Below, one piece after another: positions 19,070 through 27,654 of a DNA stretch of 37,615 nucleotides. Position 1 is the stretch's first letter; each line of letters starts with the position of its first letter. The notes beneath the pieces were generated by a model. The model saw only the letters and a program-made list of their open reading frames with translations, made no database searches and was not told where the DNA came from. Source of the stretch: Pseudomonadota bacterium (lineage in GTDB: Bacteria > Pseudomonadota > Gammaproteobacteria > Steroidobacterales > Steroidobacteraceae); NCBI GenBank assembly GCA_021780395.1, contig JAJXYU010000248.1, positions 1 to 37,615 of the forward strand, given 5' to 3'. A program made the position numbers and the translations under genes.

Positions 19070-20418
19070 CCGCGATGCTCGAGAAAGTCGTCATCGCCAA
19101 TCGCGGCGAGATCGCGCTTCGGATCCTGCGGGCGTGCCGCGAGCTCGGGATCAAGACGGTCGCGGTGCATTCGACCGCGGATCACAACACCAAGCACGTG
19201 CTGCTTGCGGACGAGACCGTCTGCATCGGGCCGCCGCAATCGGGCGCCTCCTACCTCAACATGCCCGCGATCATCAGCGCGGCGGAGGTCACCGATTCGG
19301 TCGCGATCCACCCGGGTTACGGCTTCCTCTCGGAGAATGCGGATTTCGCCGAGCGCGTCGAGAAGAGCGGGTTCATCTTCGTCGGTCCGCGCGCCGAGAC
19401 GATCCGGATGATGGGTGACAAGGTCTCGGCGATCAAGGTGATGAAGGCCGCGGGGGTGCCCTGCGTGCCGGGGTCCGACGGCCCGCTCGGGGACGATGCG
19501 GGCGAGAACTTCCGGATCGCGAAGACCATCGGCTACCCCGTGATCATCAAGGCGTCGGGCGGCGGCGGGGGACGCGGGATGCGGGTCGTGCACTCCGACG
19601 CGGCCCTGCTGAGCGCGATCAGCGTCACGAAGGCCGAGGCGCTCGCGGCCTTCGGCAACGATCAGGTCTACATGGAGAAGTTCCTCGAGAGACCGCGCCA
19701 CATCGAGTTCCAGGTGCTCGCCGACAACTACGGCAACGTCGTGCACCTCGGCGAGCGCGACTGCTCGATGCAGCGCCGCCATCAGAAGGTCGTCGAGGAG
19801 GCGCCAGCGCCCGGCTTGACCGCGAAGCAGCGCAAGATGATGGGCGAGCGATGCGCGCGCGCGTGCCGCGAGGTCGGTTACCGCAGCGCCGGAACCCTCG
19901 AGTTCCTGTATCAGGACGAGGAGTTCTATTTCATCGAGATGAACACGCGGGTGCAGGTCGAGCACCCGGTCACCGAGCTCGTGACCGGGATCGACATCGT
20001 GAAGGCGCAACTGCTGATCGCGGCGGGAGAGCCGCTCCCGTTCCAGCAGAGCGACGTCGAGATCCGCGGGCACGCGATCGAATGCCGCATCAACGCGGAG
20101 GATCCGAAGACCTTCGTGCCCTCGCCCGGGACCGTGAAGCTGTGGCACGCGCCCGGCGGTCCCGGGATCCGGGTCGACAGCCACGTCTATACCGGCTACC
20201 CGGTACCGCCGTACTACGACTCCCTGATCGCGAAGATCATCGCGTACGGCGACACCCGCGACACCGCGATCGCGCGCATGCGCAACGCGCTCGCGGAACT
20301 GGTCGTCGAGGGCATCAAGACCAACGTGCCGCTGCACCAGGAAATCTTCACGCACTCGGCGTTTCGCCAGGGCGGCACGGACATCCATTACCTGGAGCGG
20401 CGGCTCGGAATCAAGTGA
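19066..20418 (+). CDS. accC: Biotin carboxylase subunit of acetyl-CoA carboxylase
   Basis: 450 aa ATP-grasp enzyme that carboxylates biotin on AccB using bicarbonate. The N-terminal Rossmann-like domain is [31 protein letters not shown]. The glycine-rich ATP loop SGGGGGRGM lies at about 163-173, and [16 protein letters not shown] at about 289-304 holds the Mg/ATP glutamates and catalytic Arg. The ATG at 19066 overlaps the accB stop (ATGA). A second ATG at 19075 would give MLEKVV, which matches the usual family start better, so either is possible; neither has a clear Shine-Dalgarno site, which fits coupling to accB. Confidence 0.97.
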   Translation: MTAMLEKVVIANRGEIALRILRACRELGIKTVAVHSTADHNTKHVLLADETVCIGPPQSGASYLNMPAIISAAEVTDSVAIHPGYGFLSENADFAERVEKSGFIFVGPRAETIRMMGDKVSAIKVMKAAGVPCVPGSDGPLGDDAGENFRIAKTIGYPVIIKASGGGGGRGMRVVHSDAALLSAISVTKAEALAAFGNDQVYMEKFLERPRHIEFQVLADNYGNVVHLGERDCSMQRRHQKVVEEAPAPGLTAKQRKMMGERCARACREVGYRSAGTLEFLYQDEEFYFIEMNTRVQVEHPVTELVTGIDIVKAQLLIAAGEPLPFQQSDVEIRGHAIECRINAEDPKTFVPSPGTVKLWHAPGGPGIRVDSHVYTGYPVPPYYDSLIAKIIAYGDTRDTAIARMRNALAELVVEGIKTNVPLHQEIFTHSAFRQGGTDIHYLERRLGIK

Positions 20419-20439
20419 GTCGTCGCAGGCGGCGGGGCG

Positions 20440-21333
20440 ATGGCGTTCTTTGAGATCGAACTCACCCTCCGCGGCCGGAACCTGCCGACCGTCGAGGCGG
20501 CGCTGACCGAGGCCGGCGCGACCGCGATCTCGTACTTCGATCGCGGCGACGAGCCGATCCTCGAGCCGCAGCCGGGCGAGTTCCGGCTGTGGAGCGATAC
20601 GGTCGTGCGCGCCCTGTTCGACGACGCGCTCGATCCGGCGGCCTGCCTGGTCCGTGTGGCGGCTGCACTCGATCCACAGGTGCTCGACGATGCGACGCTG
20701 CGACGGATCGCTGACCGTGCCTGGGAGCGCGAATGGCTCAAGGACTGGAAATCGATGCGCTTCGGCGAACGGCTTTGGATCGTGCCGACGATGGCACCGG
20801 CCCCCGAGGATTCCGGCGCAATCCTCGTCCGGCTCGATCCAGGTCTCGCGTTCGGTACCGGTACGCATCCGACCACGGCGCTGTGCCTCGAGACGCTCAC
20901 GACGCTCCCCCTCGAAGGCGGGAACGTGCTCGACTTCGGCTGCGGATCGGGGATCCTCGCGATCGCGGCCCTGAAGCTCGGTGCCGCGCGGGCGCTGTGC
21001 GTCGACCTCGACCCACAGGCGCTCGCGGCGACGGCCGCGAATGCGGCCTTGAACGGTGTCGCCGACCGTCTCGCGACCGCAGCGGCGGGATCGGCGTTGT
21101 CGACGTACGATGCGGTGTTCGCGAACATCCTCGCCGGAACGCTGATCGAGGTGCGCGAGCGGCTCGCTGCCGCCTGTCGCCCGGGCGCGGCGCTGGTGCT
21201 GTCCGGCATCCTCGCATCGCAGGTCGACTCGGTGGTTGCGGCGTACCGGGAGTCGTTTGATATCGTGGGCGTCTCGCGGCGGGACGATTGGTGCTGCTTG
21301 CGCGCCCGCCGCCGGACCGGCCCGGGCCGTTGA
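20440..21333 (+). CDS. prmA: Ribosomal protein L11 methyltransferase
   Basis: 297 aa SAM-dependent enzyme that trimethylates ribosomal protein L11. An N-terminal ferredoxin-like substrate domain (about 1-60) is followed by a linker and the methyltransferase domain. DPGLAFGTGTHPTT at 133-146 is diagnostic of PrmA, VLDFGCGSG at 163-171 is the SAM loop, and NILAGTLIEV matches the catalytic NxLA region. ATG at 20440 after GGCGGGG, 21 bases past the accC stop, so it is probably on the accBC transcript. Confidence 0.96.
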   Translation: MAFFEIELTLRGRNLPTVEAALTEAGATAISYFDRGDEPILEPQPGEFRLWSDTVVRALFDDALDPAACLVRVAAALDPQVLDDATLRRIADRAWEREWLKDWKSMRFGERLWIVPTMAPAPEDSGAILVRLDPGLAFGTGTHPTTALCLETLTTLPLEGGNVLDFGCGSGILAIAALKLGAARALCVDLDPQALAATAANAALNGVADRLATAAAGSALSTYDAVFANILAGTLIEVRERLAAACRPGAALVLSGILASQVDSVVAAYRESFDIVGVSRRDDWCCLRARRRTGPGR

Positions 21334-21344
21334 GGGGAGACGCG

Positions 21345-22802
21345 ATGTACACGCAATGTCCGCGGTGCGAGACGATCTTCCGGGTCTCCGCCGAGATCCT
21401 GCGCGCGGCGGCCGGGCAGGTGCGTTGCGGTCGATGCGGCGCCGCGTTCAACGCGCTCGCACACCTCGAGGAGCGACCGGACGACTTCCCGCTCGCCGGA
21501 TCGCGGCTCGCGCAGAACCGCCACGCCGAGCAGATCCTCGAATCCGGTGCGGGCGAGGACCACCGGCCGCTGCACCACGAAGACGCAGCGGCCGATGACG
21601 ACCACGACTCACCGGACGAGGACTTCGCCGCGGATGGCCCCGGGGAAGCCGGACCCGGCGAGCGGATCGAGCAGCTGCGGATCGTCGGCCCGCCGTTCTT
21701 CCCGGAGGACGAATCCCTCGAATTCACCGTGCCGCCCGGCGATCTCGACCGCGTGTTCATCGCGCCGGAACGCGGGGCGCCGCCGGCTCCGCGGTGGTCG
21801 ACGACCCCGGAGGCTGCGGATTCGCAGGCCGCGAGCGCGGACGGGATGGCACCCGCGGACGTGGCGTTCGAGGAGATCGTGATCGAAGCCTCGCTCGAAG
21901 TCTCGCTCGAAGCGCCGCCCCCCGCGGGCCTCGACCCGTCGATCGAGAACGCCCCGGAGTCCGACGCGGCGATCGAATCCGACGCGGCGATGGAACCCGC
22001 CGCGACGAACGCGCCGGTGACGACCATCGACGTCAGCCCATTCGGTCACGCCGAGCCGGCGCTCGAAGCCGAATCGGCGCTCGAAGCCGAGCCGATGCTC
22101 GAAGCCGAGCCGATGCTCGCGGCCGAATCGCCGCTCGCGTCCGCGGACACGGCCGGATCCGCGTCCAGGCCCGGCCCCGAGCTCGATGCCGGATCCGAGG
22201 CGATGCCCGGGTCCGCCGCGGCGGCGGATGCCGCGCTGCTCGCAGCGGCGGCGCGCGCCGCCCCCCCGGCGTTGCCGCTCGATCGTCCGCGACACCGCAT
22301 CGCGGTCGCGCTCTGGAGCACGCTCGCCGCGTTCCTCGTGCTGCTGCTTGCCGCGCAGGTCGTGAATCGCGAGCGCGAGTTCATCGCCTCGCAGACGCCG
22401 TTCGGGGAGCCGCTCCGCGCGCTGTACGCGCGCCTCGGCCTGCAGCTGCCGATTCCCGCCGATCTTCACGATTATCAACTGCGCCAATGGGGCGTCACCG
22501 ACGATCCGGCCGCGAACGGCATCCTGCGCGTACGCGCGAGCATTCTGAACACGGCCGCCGCTTTCCAGCCCTATCCCTGGCTGCGCGTCACGCTGACCGA
22601 CCGCTTCGGCAACCGCGTCGGCACACGCGACTTCGCGCCGCGCGAATACCTCGGCAAGCCGCCGCGGTTGATGGCGCCGGGCCAGCGCGCGAACGCGACG
22701 CTCGGCATCGTCGATCCGGGCAAGAACGCCGAAGGATTCGAGATCGACCTGTGCCTGCGGGGCGACTCGGGCGAGATGCTCTGCGACACCGGTGGCTCAT
22801 GA
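21345..22802 (+). CDS. DUF3426 membrane protein with MJ0042-type zinc ribbon
   Basis: 485 aa. An N-terminal zinc ribbon with ligands C5, C8, C28 and C31 (TQCPRCETIF..VRCGRCGAAF) is followed by a long acidic Ala/Glu/Pro-rich disordered region (about 45-310), one membrane helix (about 318-341) and a C-terminal DUF3426 domain (about 360-485) predicted to be periplasmic. The function is unknown; the gene is commonly found next to prmA and dusB in gammaproteobacteria. The ATG at 21345 has an excellent GAGGGGAG site; an in-frame opening from 21288 lies inside prmA. It contains a five-copy 18-base repeat (residues 236-265). The stop overlaps dusB by 4 bases. Confidence 0.87.
   Translation: MYTQCPRCETIFRVSAEILRAAAGQVRCGRCGAAFNALAHLEERPDDFPLAGSRLAQNRHAEQILESGAGEDHRPLHHEDAAADDDHDSPDEDFAADGPGEAGPGERIEQLRIVGPPFFPEDESLEFTVPPGDLDRVFIAPERGAPPAPRWSTTPEAADSQAASADGMAPADVAFEEIVIEASLEVSLEAPPPAGLDPSIENAPESDAAIESDAAMEPAATNAPVTTIDVSPFGHAEPALEAESALEAEPMLEAEPMLAAESPLASADTAGSASRPGPELDAGSEAMPGSAAAADAALLAAAARAAPPALPLDRPRHRIAVALWSTLAAFLVLLLAAQVVNREREFIASQTPFGEPLRALYARLGLQLPIPADLHDYQLRQWGVTDDPAANGILRVRASILNTAAAFQPYPWLRVTLTDRFGNRVGTRDFAPREYLGKPPRLMAPGQRANATLGIVDPGKNAEGFEIDLCLRGDSGEMLCDTGGS
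22050..22139 (+). repeat. Five in-frame 18-bp tandem repeats in the DUF3426 gene
   Basis: Units start at 22050, 22068, 22086, 22104 and 22122 and resemble GCCGAGCCGATGCTCGAA with a few substitutions. They encode the hexapeptides AEPALE, AESALE, AEPMLE, AEPMLA and AESPLA in the cytoplasmic disordered region. Further imperfect Glu/Ala repeats flank them on both sides. The length is a multiple of three, so copy number can change without breaking the frame. Confidence 0.9.
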
Positions 22803-23794
22803 CCCGAGGTCCTGCGCTCGAAATCGGCCCGTTCCGGCTCGCCTCGCGCGCACTGCTCGCGCCGATGGCGGGCGTCACCGACCGGCCGTTCCGTGCCTTG
22901 TGTCGCCGGTTCGGCGCAGCCCTCGCAGCATCCGAGATGCTGAGTTCGGACGTGCGGCTCTGGAGCACCGCCAAATCGCGGCGCCGCCTCGATCACGACG
23001 GGGAACCGCGACCGCGGGTCGTGCAGCTCGCGGGCGTCGAGCCCGCGACGATGGCCGAGGCGGCGCGCCGCTGCGTCGACGCCGGCGCGGACATCGTGGA
23101 CGTCAACATGGGCTGTCCGGCGAAGAAGGTGTGCAATCGTCTCGCCGGGTCGGCGCTGCTGCGCGATGAACCGCTGGTCGCGCGGATCCTCGAGTCGATC
23201 GTGCGCGCGGTCGACGCGCCGGTCACGCTGAAGACGCGTACCGGCTGGGATCCGGCGAACCGCAACGGCCCGCGGATCGCGCGCATCGCCGAGCAATGCG
23301 GGGTGCAAGCGATAGCGATTCACGGACGCACACGGGCGGATCTCTTTCGCGGCGCCGCCGAATACGACACGATTCGCGAGATCAAGGCCGCGGTCCGCAT
23401 CCCGGTGATCGCGAACGGCGACATCGATTCCGGCGCGCGCGCCCGCGCGGTGCTCGCCGAGACCGGCTGCGACGCCGTGATGATCGGACGCGCAGCACAG
23501 GGCGCGCCATGGATCTTCGAAGAAGTCAATTTTTTTCTCGCGCACGGCGAGAATCCAGGTGAACTGCCACCCGCGAAGGTCCGTGATATCATGCGCGCCC
23601 ACCTCGAAGACCTGTACTCGTTCTACGGCGAGGAGACCGGTGTTCGGATGGCGCGAAAACACTTGAGTTGGTACTGCCGGCGTCAGCCGGCAGACGGGGA
23701 TGTGAGATCGCGCGTGATGCGGGAAGAAACCGCGCAGGGGCAATTGGCGGCGGCATTGACGCTCTTCGAGCGCGCGTCGATCGCGCGGAACTAA
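22799..23794 (+). CDS. dusB: tRNA-dihydrouridine synthase B
   Basis: 331 aa FMN enzyme that reduces specific uridines in tRNA to dihydrouridine. The TIM-barrel N-terminus LAPMAGVTDRPFRALCRRFGA, the FMN-binding VQLAG, the catalytic loop MGCPAKKVCNRLAGSALL with the proton-donor Cys112, TLKTRTGWD, IHGRTR, ANGDI and GRAAQGAPWIF are all present. The ATG at 22799 overlaps the previous stop (ATGA). In E. coli and relatives dusB precedes fis in one operon, the same as here. Confidence 0.96.
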   Translation: MTRGPALEIGPFRLASRALLAPMAGVTDRPFRALCRRFGAALAASEMLSSDVRLWSTAKSRRRLDHDGEPRPRVVQLAGVEPATMAEAARRCVDAGADIVDVNMGCPAKKVCNRLAGSALLRDEPLVARILESIVRAVDAPVTLKTRTGWDPANRNGPRIARIAEQCGVQAIAIHGRTRADLFRGAAEYDTIREIKAAVRIPVIANGDIDSGARARAVLAETGCDAVMIGRAAQGAPWIFEEVNFFLAHGENPGELPPAKVRDIMRAHLEDLYSFYGEETGVRMARKHLSWYCRRQPADGDVRSRVMREETAQGQLAAALTLFERASIARN

Positions 23795-23835
23795 CGAACA
23801 TAAGAACAAAGCCTCACGGGAAATCGACGACGGAC

Positions 23836-24147
23836 ATGGCCGCACGAAAGAAACCGCGAATCCGCAAGGACCCGAGCCCTCGGTTCGATGGGCGGGATCT
23901 CAAGGTCAACGGCAAGGGCGTTCCCTTGCGCACGCAGGCCGAGGAAGCGTTGCAGTCGTATTTCGAGACGCTCAACGGGCACAAGCCCGCGAGACTCTAC
24001 GAACTCGTGATGCGCGAGGTCGAGGAGCCGCTGTTCAAGGTCGTGCTGGACCACGTGCAGGGGAACCAGAGCCGCGCGGCCACGATCCTCGGGATCAACC
24101 GCGGCACGCTTCGCAAGAAGCTGCGGGAACTCGGCATCGGCGAGTGA
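23836..24147 (+). CDS. fis: DNA-binding protein Fis
   Basis: 103 aa, near the 98 aa of E. coli Fis. The C-terminal helix-turn-helix [27 protein letters not shown] (about 72-101) is nearly identical to E. coli Fis, and a Lys/Arg-rich N-terminal extension replaces its beta-hairpin start. It is a homodimeric nucleoid protein that bends DNA, activates rRNA and tRNA promoters and helps recombination. It follows dusB by 41 bases, and a control by growth rate through the dusB promoter, as in enterics, is likely but not visible here. ATG at 23836 lacks a strong Shine-Dalgarno site. Confidence 0.95.
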   Translation: MAARKKPRIRKDPSPRFDGRDLKVNGKGVPLRTQAEEALQSYFETLNGHKPARLYELVMREVEEPLFKVVLDHVQGNQSRAATILGINRGTLRKKLRELGIGE

Positions 24148-24154
24148 TCCGCCC

Positions 24155-25720
24155 GTGTTGACGACGATCCGCCGCGCGCTCCTCAGCGTTTCCGACAAAC
24201 AGGGCATCGTCGAATTCGCACGGGCGCTGCGGGAGCGCGGCGTGGAACTGCTGTCGACCGGCGGCACCGCGAAACTCCTCGCGGAACACGGCGTCCAGGT
24301 CAAGGAAGTGGCCGAGCACACCGGCTTCCCGGAGATCATGGACGGACGCGTGAAGACCTTGCATCCGCGGATCCACGGCGGCTTGCTGGGACGCCGCGGC
24401 ATCGACGACGAGGTCATGCGCGACCACGGGATCGAGCCGATCGATCTGCTCGTCGTGAACCTCTACCCGTTCGCGGCCACCGTCGCCCGACCCGGCTGCA
24501 GCTACGACGAGGCGGTCGAGAACATCGACATCGGGGGCCCGGCGATGGTCCGCGCCGCCGCGAAGAACCACGCCGCGGTGACCGTCGTCGTCGATCCGGC
24601 CGACTACCGGGCCCTGCTCGACGAGATCGCCGCGAACCACGGCGGGACGCTGCTGCCGATGCGCCAGCGATTCGCCGCGAAGGCGTTCGCTCACACCGCG
24701 CAGTACGACGCGATGGTGTCCGCCTACTTCGCGAACACCATCGGCGTCGGACCGGAGAGTTTTCCGACGGACCTGAACCTGTCGTTCCGCAAGCGGCTCG
24801 ACTTGCGTTACGGCGAGAATCCGCATCAACAGGCGGCGTTCTACGCCGATCCGAACGCGATCGGTGCGTCGGTCGCGTCCGCGATCCAGTTGCAGGGCAA
24901 GCCGCTCTCGTACAACAACCTCGCCGACGCCGATACCGCGCTGGAATGCGTGCGGCAGTTCGCCGAGCCGGCCTGCGTGATCGTGAAGCACGCGAATCCC
25001 TGCGGCGTCGCGGTCGCCGCCGATCGGCTCGACGCCTACGAGCTCGCCTATCGTACCGATCCGACGTCGGCGTTCGGCGGCATCATCGCGTTCAACCGCG
25101 CGCTCGACGCAGCGACCGCGCGCGCGATCACCGATCGGCAGTTCGTCGAGGTCATCCTCGCCCCGGCGGTCGACGCCGACGCCGCCGCACTGCTCGAGCG
25201 CAAGGAGAACGTCCGGGTGCTGCGGGTCGGCGACCTGGGCCGCCCGGTCGCCCAGCGGCTCGAGGTTCGCAGCGTGACCGGCGGACTGCTCGTGCAGACG
25301 CGCGATGAAGCACGGATCGCGCCCGCGGATCTGCGCGTCGTGACCCGGCGCACACCGACGCCGGCCGAGATCGAGGACCTGCTGTGCGCGTGGCGCATCG
25401 CGAAGTTCGTGAAGTCGAACGCGATCGTCTGTGTGAAGGATCGCGCGACGATCGGTATCGGCGCCGGGCAGATGAGCCGCGTCGTGAGCAGCCGGATCGT
25501 CGCCATGAAGGCGCGCGACGCCGGCCTGTCCTGCGAAGGCGGCGCGGTCGCCTCGGACGCGTTCTTCCCGTTCCGCGACGGCCTCGAGACGATCGCCGAT
25601 CTCGGGGTCGGCGCGGTGATCCAACCGGGCGGATCGAAGCAGGACGCCGACGTGATCGCCGCGGCCGACGAGCGCGGAATCGCGATGGTGTTCACCGGCA
25701 TCCGTCACTTTCGCCATTAG
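24155..25720 (+). CDS. purH: Bifunctional AICAR transformylase / IMP cyclohydrolase
   Basis: 521 aa, catalysing the last two steps of IMP synthesis. The N-terminal cyclohydrolase (MGS-like) domain shows [41 protein letters not shown] and [16 protein letters not shown]. The C-terminal transformylase has LRYGENPHQ, the catalytic KHANPCGVA (K278, H279) and [14 protein letters not shown]. The start is a GTG at 24155 (the next codon, TTG, is also possible), just 7 bases past the fis stop, with only a weak ribosome site, so translation is probably coupled to fis. Confidence 0.97.
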   Translation: MLTTIRRALLSVSDKQGIVEFARALRERGVELLSTGGTAKLLAEHGVQVKEVAEHTGFPEIMDGRVKTLHPRIHGGLLGRRGIDDEVMRDHGIEPIDLLVVNLYPFAATVARPGCSYDEAVENIDIGGPAMVRAAAKNHAAVTVVVDPADYRALLDEIAANHGGTLLPMRQRFAAKAFAHTAQYDAMVSAYFANTIGVGPESFPTDLNLSFRKRLDLRYGENPHQQAAFYADPNAIGASVASAIQLQGKPLSYNNLADADTALECVRQFAEPACVIVKHANPCGVAVAADRLDAYELAYRTDPTSAFGGIIAFNRALDAATARAITDRQFVEVILAPAVDADAAALLERKENVRVLRVGDLGRPVAQRLEVRSVTGGLLVQTRDEARIAPADLRVVTRRTPTPAEIEDLLCAWRIAKFVKSNAIVCVKDRATIGIGAGQMSRVVSSRIVAMKARDAGLSCEGGAVASDAFFPFRDGLETIADLGVGAVIQPGGSKQDADVIAAADERGIAMVFTGIRHFRH

Positions 25721-25729
25721 GGCGCCAGG

Positions 25730-27046
25730 ATGAAGGTCCTGGTCGTCGGTGGCGGAGGGCGGGAGCATGCGCTGGCGTGGAAGTGCGCGCAGTCGCCGCG
25801 GGTCGATCTCGTCTACGTCGCGCCCGGCAATGCCGGCACCGCGCTCGAACCGAAAGTGCGCAATGTCCCGATCGCCGCGGAGGACGTCGTCGCGCTCGCC
25901 GCGTTCGCGACGCGGGAGCGCATCGACCTGACGATCGTCGGTCCGGAGGGGCCGCTGGTCGCGGGCATCGCCGATCGCTTCGCGGCCGACGGTCTTGCCT
26001 GCTTCGGACCGAGCCGGGCCGCGGCGCGGCTCGAAGGGTCGAAGGGCTACACCAAGGCGTTCCTGTCCCGCCACGGCATCCCGACGGCGGCGTACCGGTC
26101 CTTCGATCGCACCGACTTCGACCCCGATGCCCTGCGCCGATGGCGATTGCCGCTGGTGATCAAGGCCGATGGCCTCGCGGCCGGCAAGGGTGTCGTGATC
26201 TGCGAATCGCACGAGCAAGCCGTCGCCACCGCGACCGGGATGCTGAACGGCGCGTTCGGTGCCGCCGGCGAATCGATCGTGGTCGAGGAATTCCTGGAAG
26301 GCGAGGAAGTGAGCTTCATCGTCGCCGCGGACGGACTGGCGGCGCTCCCCCTCGCGACCTCGCAGGATCACAAGCGCCGCGACGACGGCGATCGGGGACC
26401 GAACACCGGCGGGATGGGCGCGTATTCGCCGGCGCCCGTGGTCACCCCGGCGCTGCACGCGCGCATCCTACGGGAGGTGATCGAGCCGACCCTGCGCGGC
26501 CTCGACGCGGAAGGAATCCATTACACCGGCTTCCTGTACGCCGGCCTGATGATCGCCGCGGACGGCACGCCGAACGTGCTCGAGTTCAACTGCCGTCTCG
26601 GCGACCCGGAGACGCAGCCGATCCTGATGCGCCTGCGCAGCGACCTGACCGAATTGTGCGAAGCGGCACTCGCGCATCGGCTCGCACAGACCCAGGCCGA
26701 TTGGGATCCGCGCGCGGCGCTCGGCGTGGTGCTCGCGGCCGGTGGCTATCCGGATGTGGCGCGCAAGGGCGAGCGGATCGCCGGGCTGGAGGCAGCGGCC
26801 CGCCTGCCGGGCAAGGTATTCCATGCCGCGACGCGCCTTGAGGATGGCGCCGTGGTGACCAACGGCGGTCGGGTGTTGTGCACGGTCGGTCTCGGCACGA
26901 CGGTCGCTGCGGCGCGCGAGGAAGCGTACGCGCTGGCCGACGCGATACACTGGGAGTCGATGCAGTACCGACGGGATATCGGCCATCGTGCGATCGCACG
27001 CGAAGCCGCGGCGCCCGGCGACGGCCCGACGGGGAGGCGACGATGA
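25730..27046 (+). CDS. purD: Phosphoribosylamine-glycine ligase (GAR synthetase)
   Basis: 438 aa ATP-grasp enzyme for the second step of purine synthesis, joining glycine to phosphoribosylamine. MKVLVVGGGGREHALAWK opens the N-domain, VGPEGPLVAGIADRF follows, the ATP-grasp loop is KADGLAAGKGVV, and QDHKRRDDGDRGPNTGGMGAYSPAP and EFNCRLGDPETQPI are diagnostic. ATG at 25730, nine bases after purH. The C-terminal tail after about residue 425 is longer than in many relatives and overlaps the next gene by 4 bases (ATGA). Confidence 0.97.
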   Translation: MKVLVVGGGGREHALAWKCAQSPRVDLVYVAPGNAGTALEPKVRNVPIAAEDVVALAAFATRERIDLTIVGPEGPLVAGIADRFAADGLACFGPSRAAARLEGSKGYTKAFLSRHGIPTAAYRSFDRTDFDPDALRRWRLPLVIKADGLAAGKGVVICESHEQAVATATGMLNGAFGAAGESIVVEEFLEGEEVSFIVAADGLAALPLATSQDHKRRDDGDRGPNTGGMGAYSPAPVVTPALHARILREVIEPTLRGLDAEGIHYTGFLYAGLMIAADGTPNVLEFNCRLGDPETQPILMRLRSDLTELCEAALAHRLAQTQADWDPRAALGVVLAAGGYPDVARKGERIAGLEAAARLPGKVFHAATRLEDGAVVTNGGRVLCTVGLGTTVAAAREEAYALADAIHWESMQYRRDIGHRAIAREAAAPGDGPTGRRR

Positions 27047-27606
27047 CTCCTTCCGTACTCTGGAGTGCCAGTTGGGTGCTCGCGATCGGCACGACGCTCG
27101 CCGGCGCGGCGGGCGCGTTCACGCTGCACGTGGCCGGGGCGCCGCGGGTCGCGAAGGACCAGGTGTACGACCGCGGCGGCTGCGACGGCGCGAATCATTC
27201 GCCGGCGCTCGCGTGGTCGGCGCCGCCGACGGGCACCCGGAGCCTCGCGATCACGATGTTCGACCCGGATGCGCCCGGGCACGGCTGGTGGCATTGGATC
27301 GTCGCCGACCTCCCCGCGAGCCTGCGCGAATTGCCCGCGAACGCGGGTCGTCCGGACGGAGGCTCGTTGCCGCCCGGCGCGTTCCAGGGTCGCAACGACT
27401 TCGGCGAGATCGGTTACGGCGGCCCGTGCCCGCCGCTCGGGGATCCGCCGCATCACTACGTGATCACGGTATGGGCGCTGCGTTCGGCGCAGCTCCCGGT
27501 CGATTCCCACGCACGCGGCCGCGCGATCGAGGCCGCGCTACGGCGCGAGGCGATCGCGAGCGCGCGCGTGGAACTCACCTACGGCCGGTCGCACGGGGGC
27601 CGCTGA
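27043..27606 (+). CDS. Secreted YbhB/YbcL-family PEBP protein
   Basis: 187 aa. An N-terminal signal peptide (hydrophobic about 11-26, AGA cleavage region) is followed by the bacterial phosphatidylethanolamine-binding-protein fold: SPALAWSAPPTGTRSLAITMFDPDAPGHGWWHW (DPDAP at 74-78) and the GYGGPCPPLGDPPHHYVITVWAL block (about 124-146). The family binds phosphorylated head groups in eukaryotes; the bacterial role is unclear, though some act as secreted protease or kinase inhibitors. The ATG overlaps the purD stop, with GGGGAGG before it, so it is coupled to the purine genes with no obvious metabolic reason. Confidence 0.88.
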   Translation: MTPSVLWSASWVLAIGTTLAGAAGAFTLHVAGAPRVAKDQVYDRGGCDGANHSPALAWSAPPTGTRSLAITMFDPDAPGHGWWHWIVADLPASLRELPANAGRPDGGSLPPGAFQGRNDFGEIGYGGPCPPLGDPPHHYVITVWALRSAQLPVDSHARGRAIEAALRREAIASARVELTYGRSHGGR

Positions 27607-27633
27607 CGCGACAAGCCGCGCACTGACGCCGCC

Positions 27634-27643
27634 CCCCGCGGGG
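27634..27643. terminator. GC palindrome between convergent PEBP and efflux genes
   Basis: CCCCGCGGGG is a perfect 10-base palindrome in the 48-base gap between two convergent stop codons. It could form a short hairpin but has no U-tract, so a terminator role is only suggested by position. Confidence 0.25.
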
Positions 27644-27654
27644 TCGGGCTCTCG

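Noticed and set aside
18871..20868. A 665-codon minus-strand frame opposite accB-accC-prmA
   Set aside because: Composition is that of an antisense shadow, and three well-recognised genes lie on the plus strand.
22050..22139. Tandem repeats as a possible CRISPR or integration site
   Set aside because: Units are contiguous without spacers, in frame inside a gene, and encode a regular peptide.
24095..26458. A 787-codon minus-strand frame opposite purH-purD
   Set aside because: Antisense shadow with Arg/Asp/His-rich low complexity and no motif.
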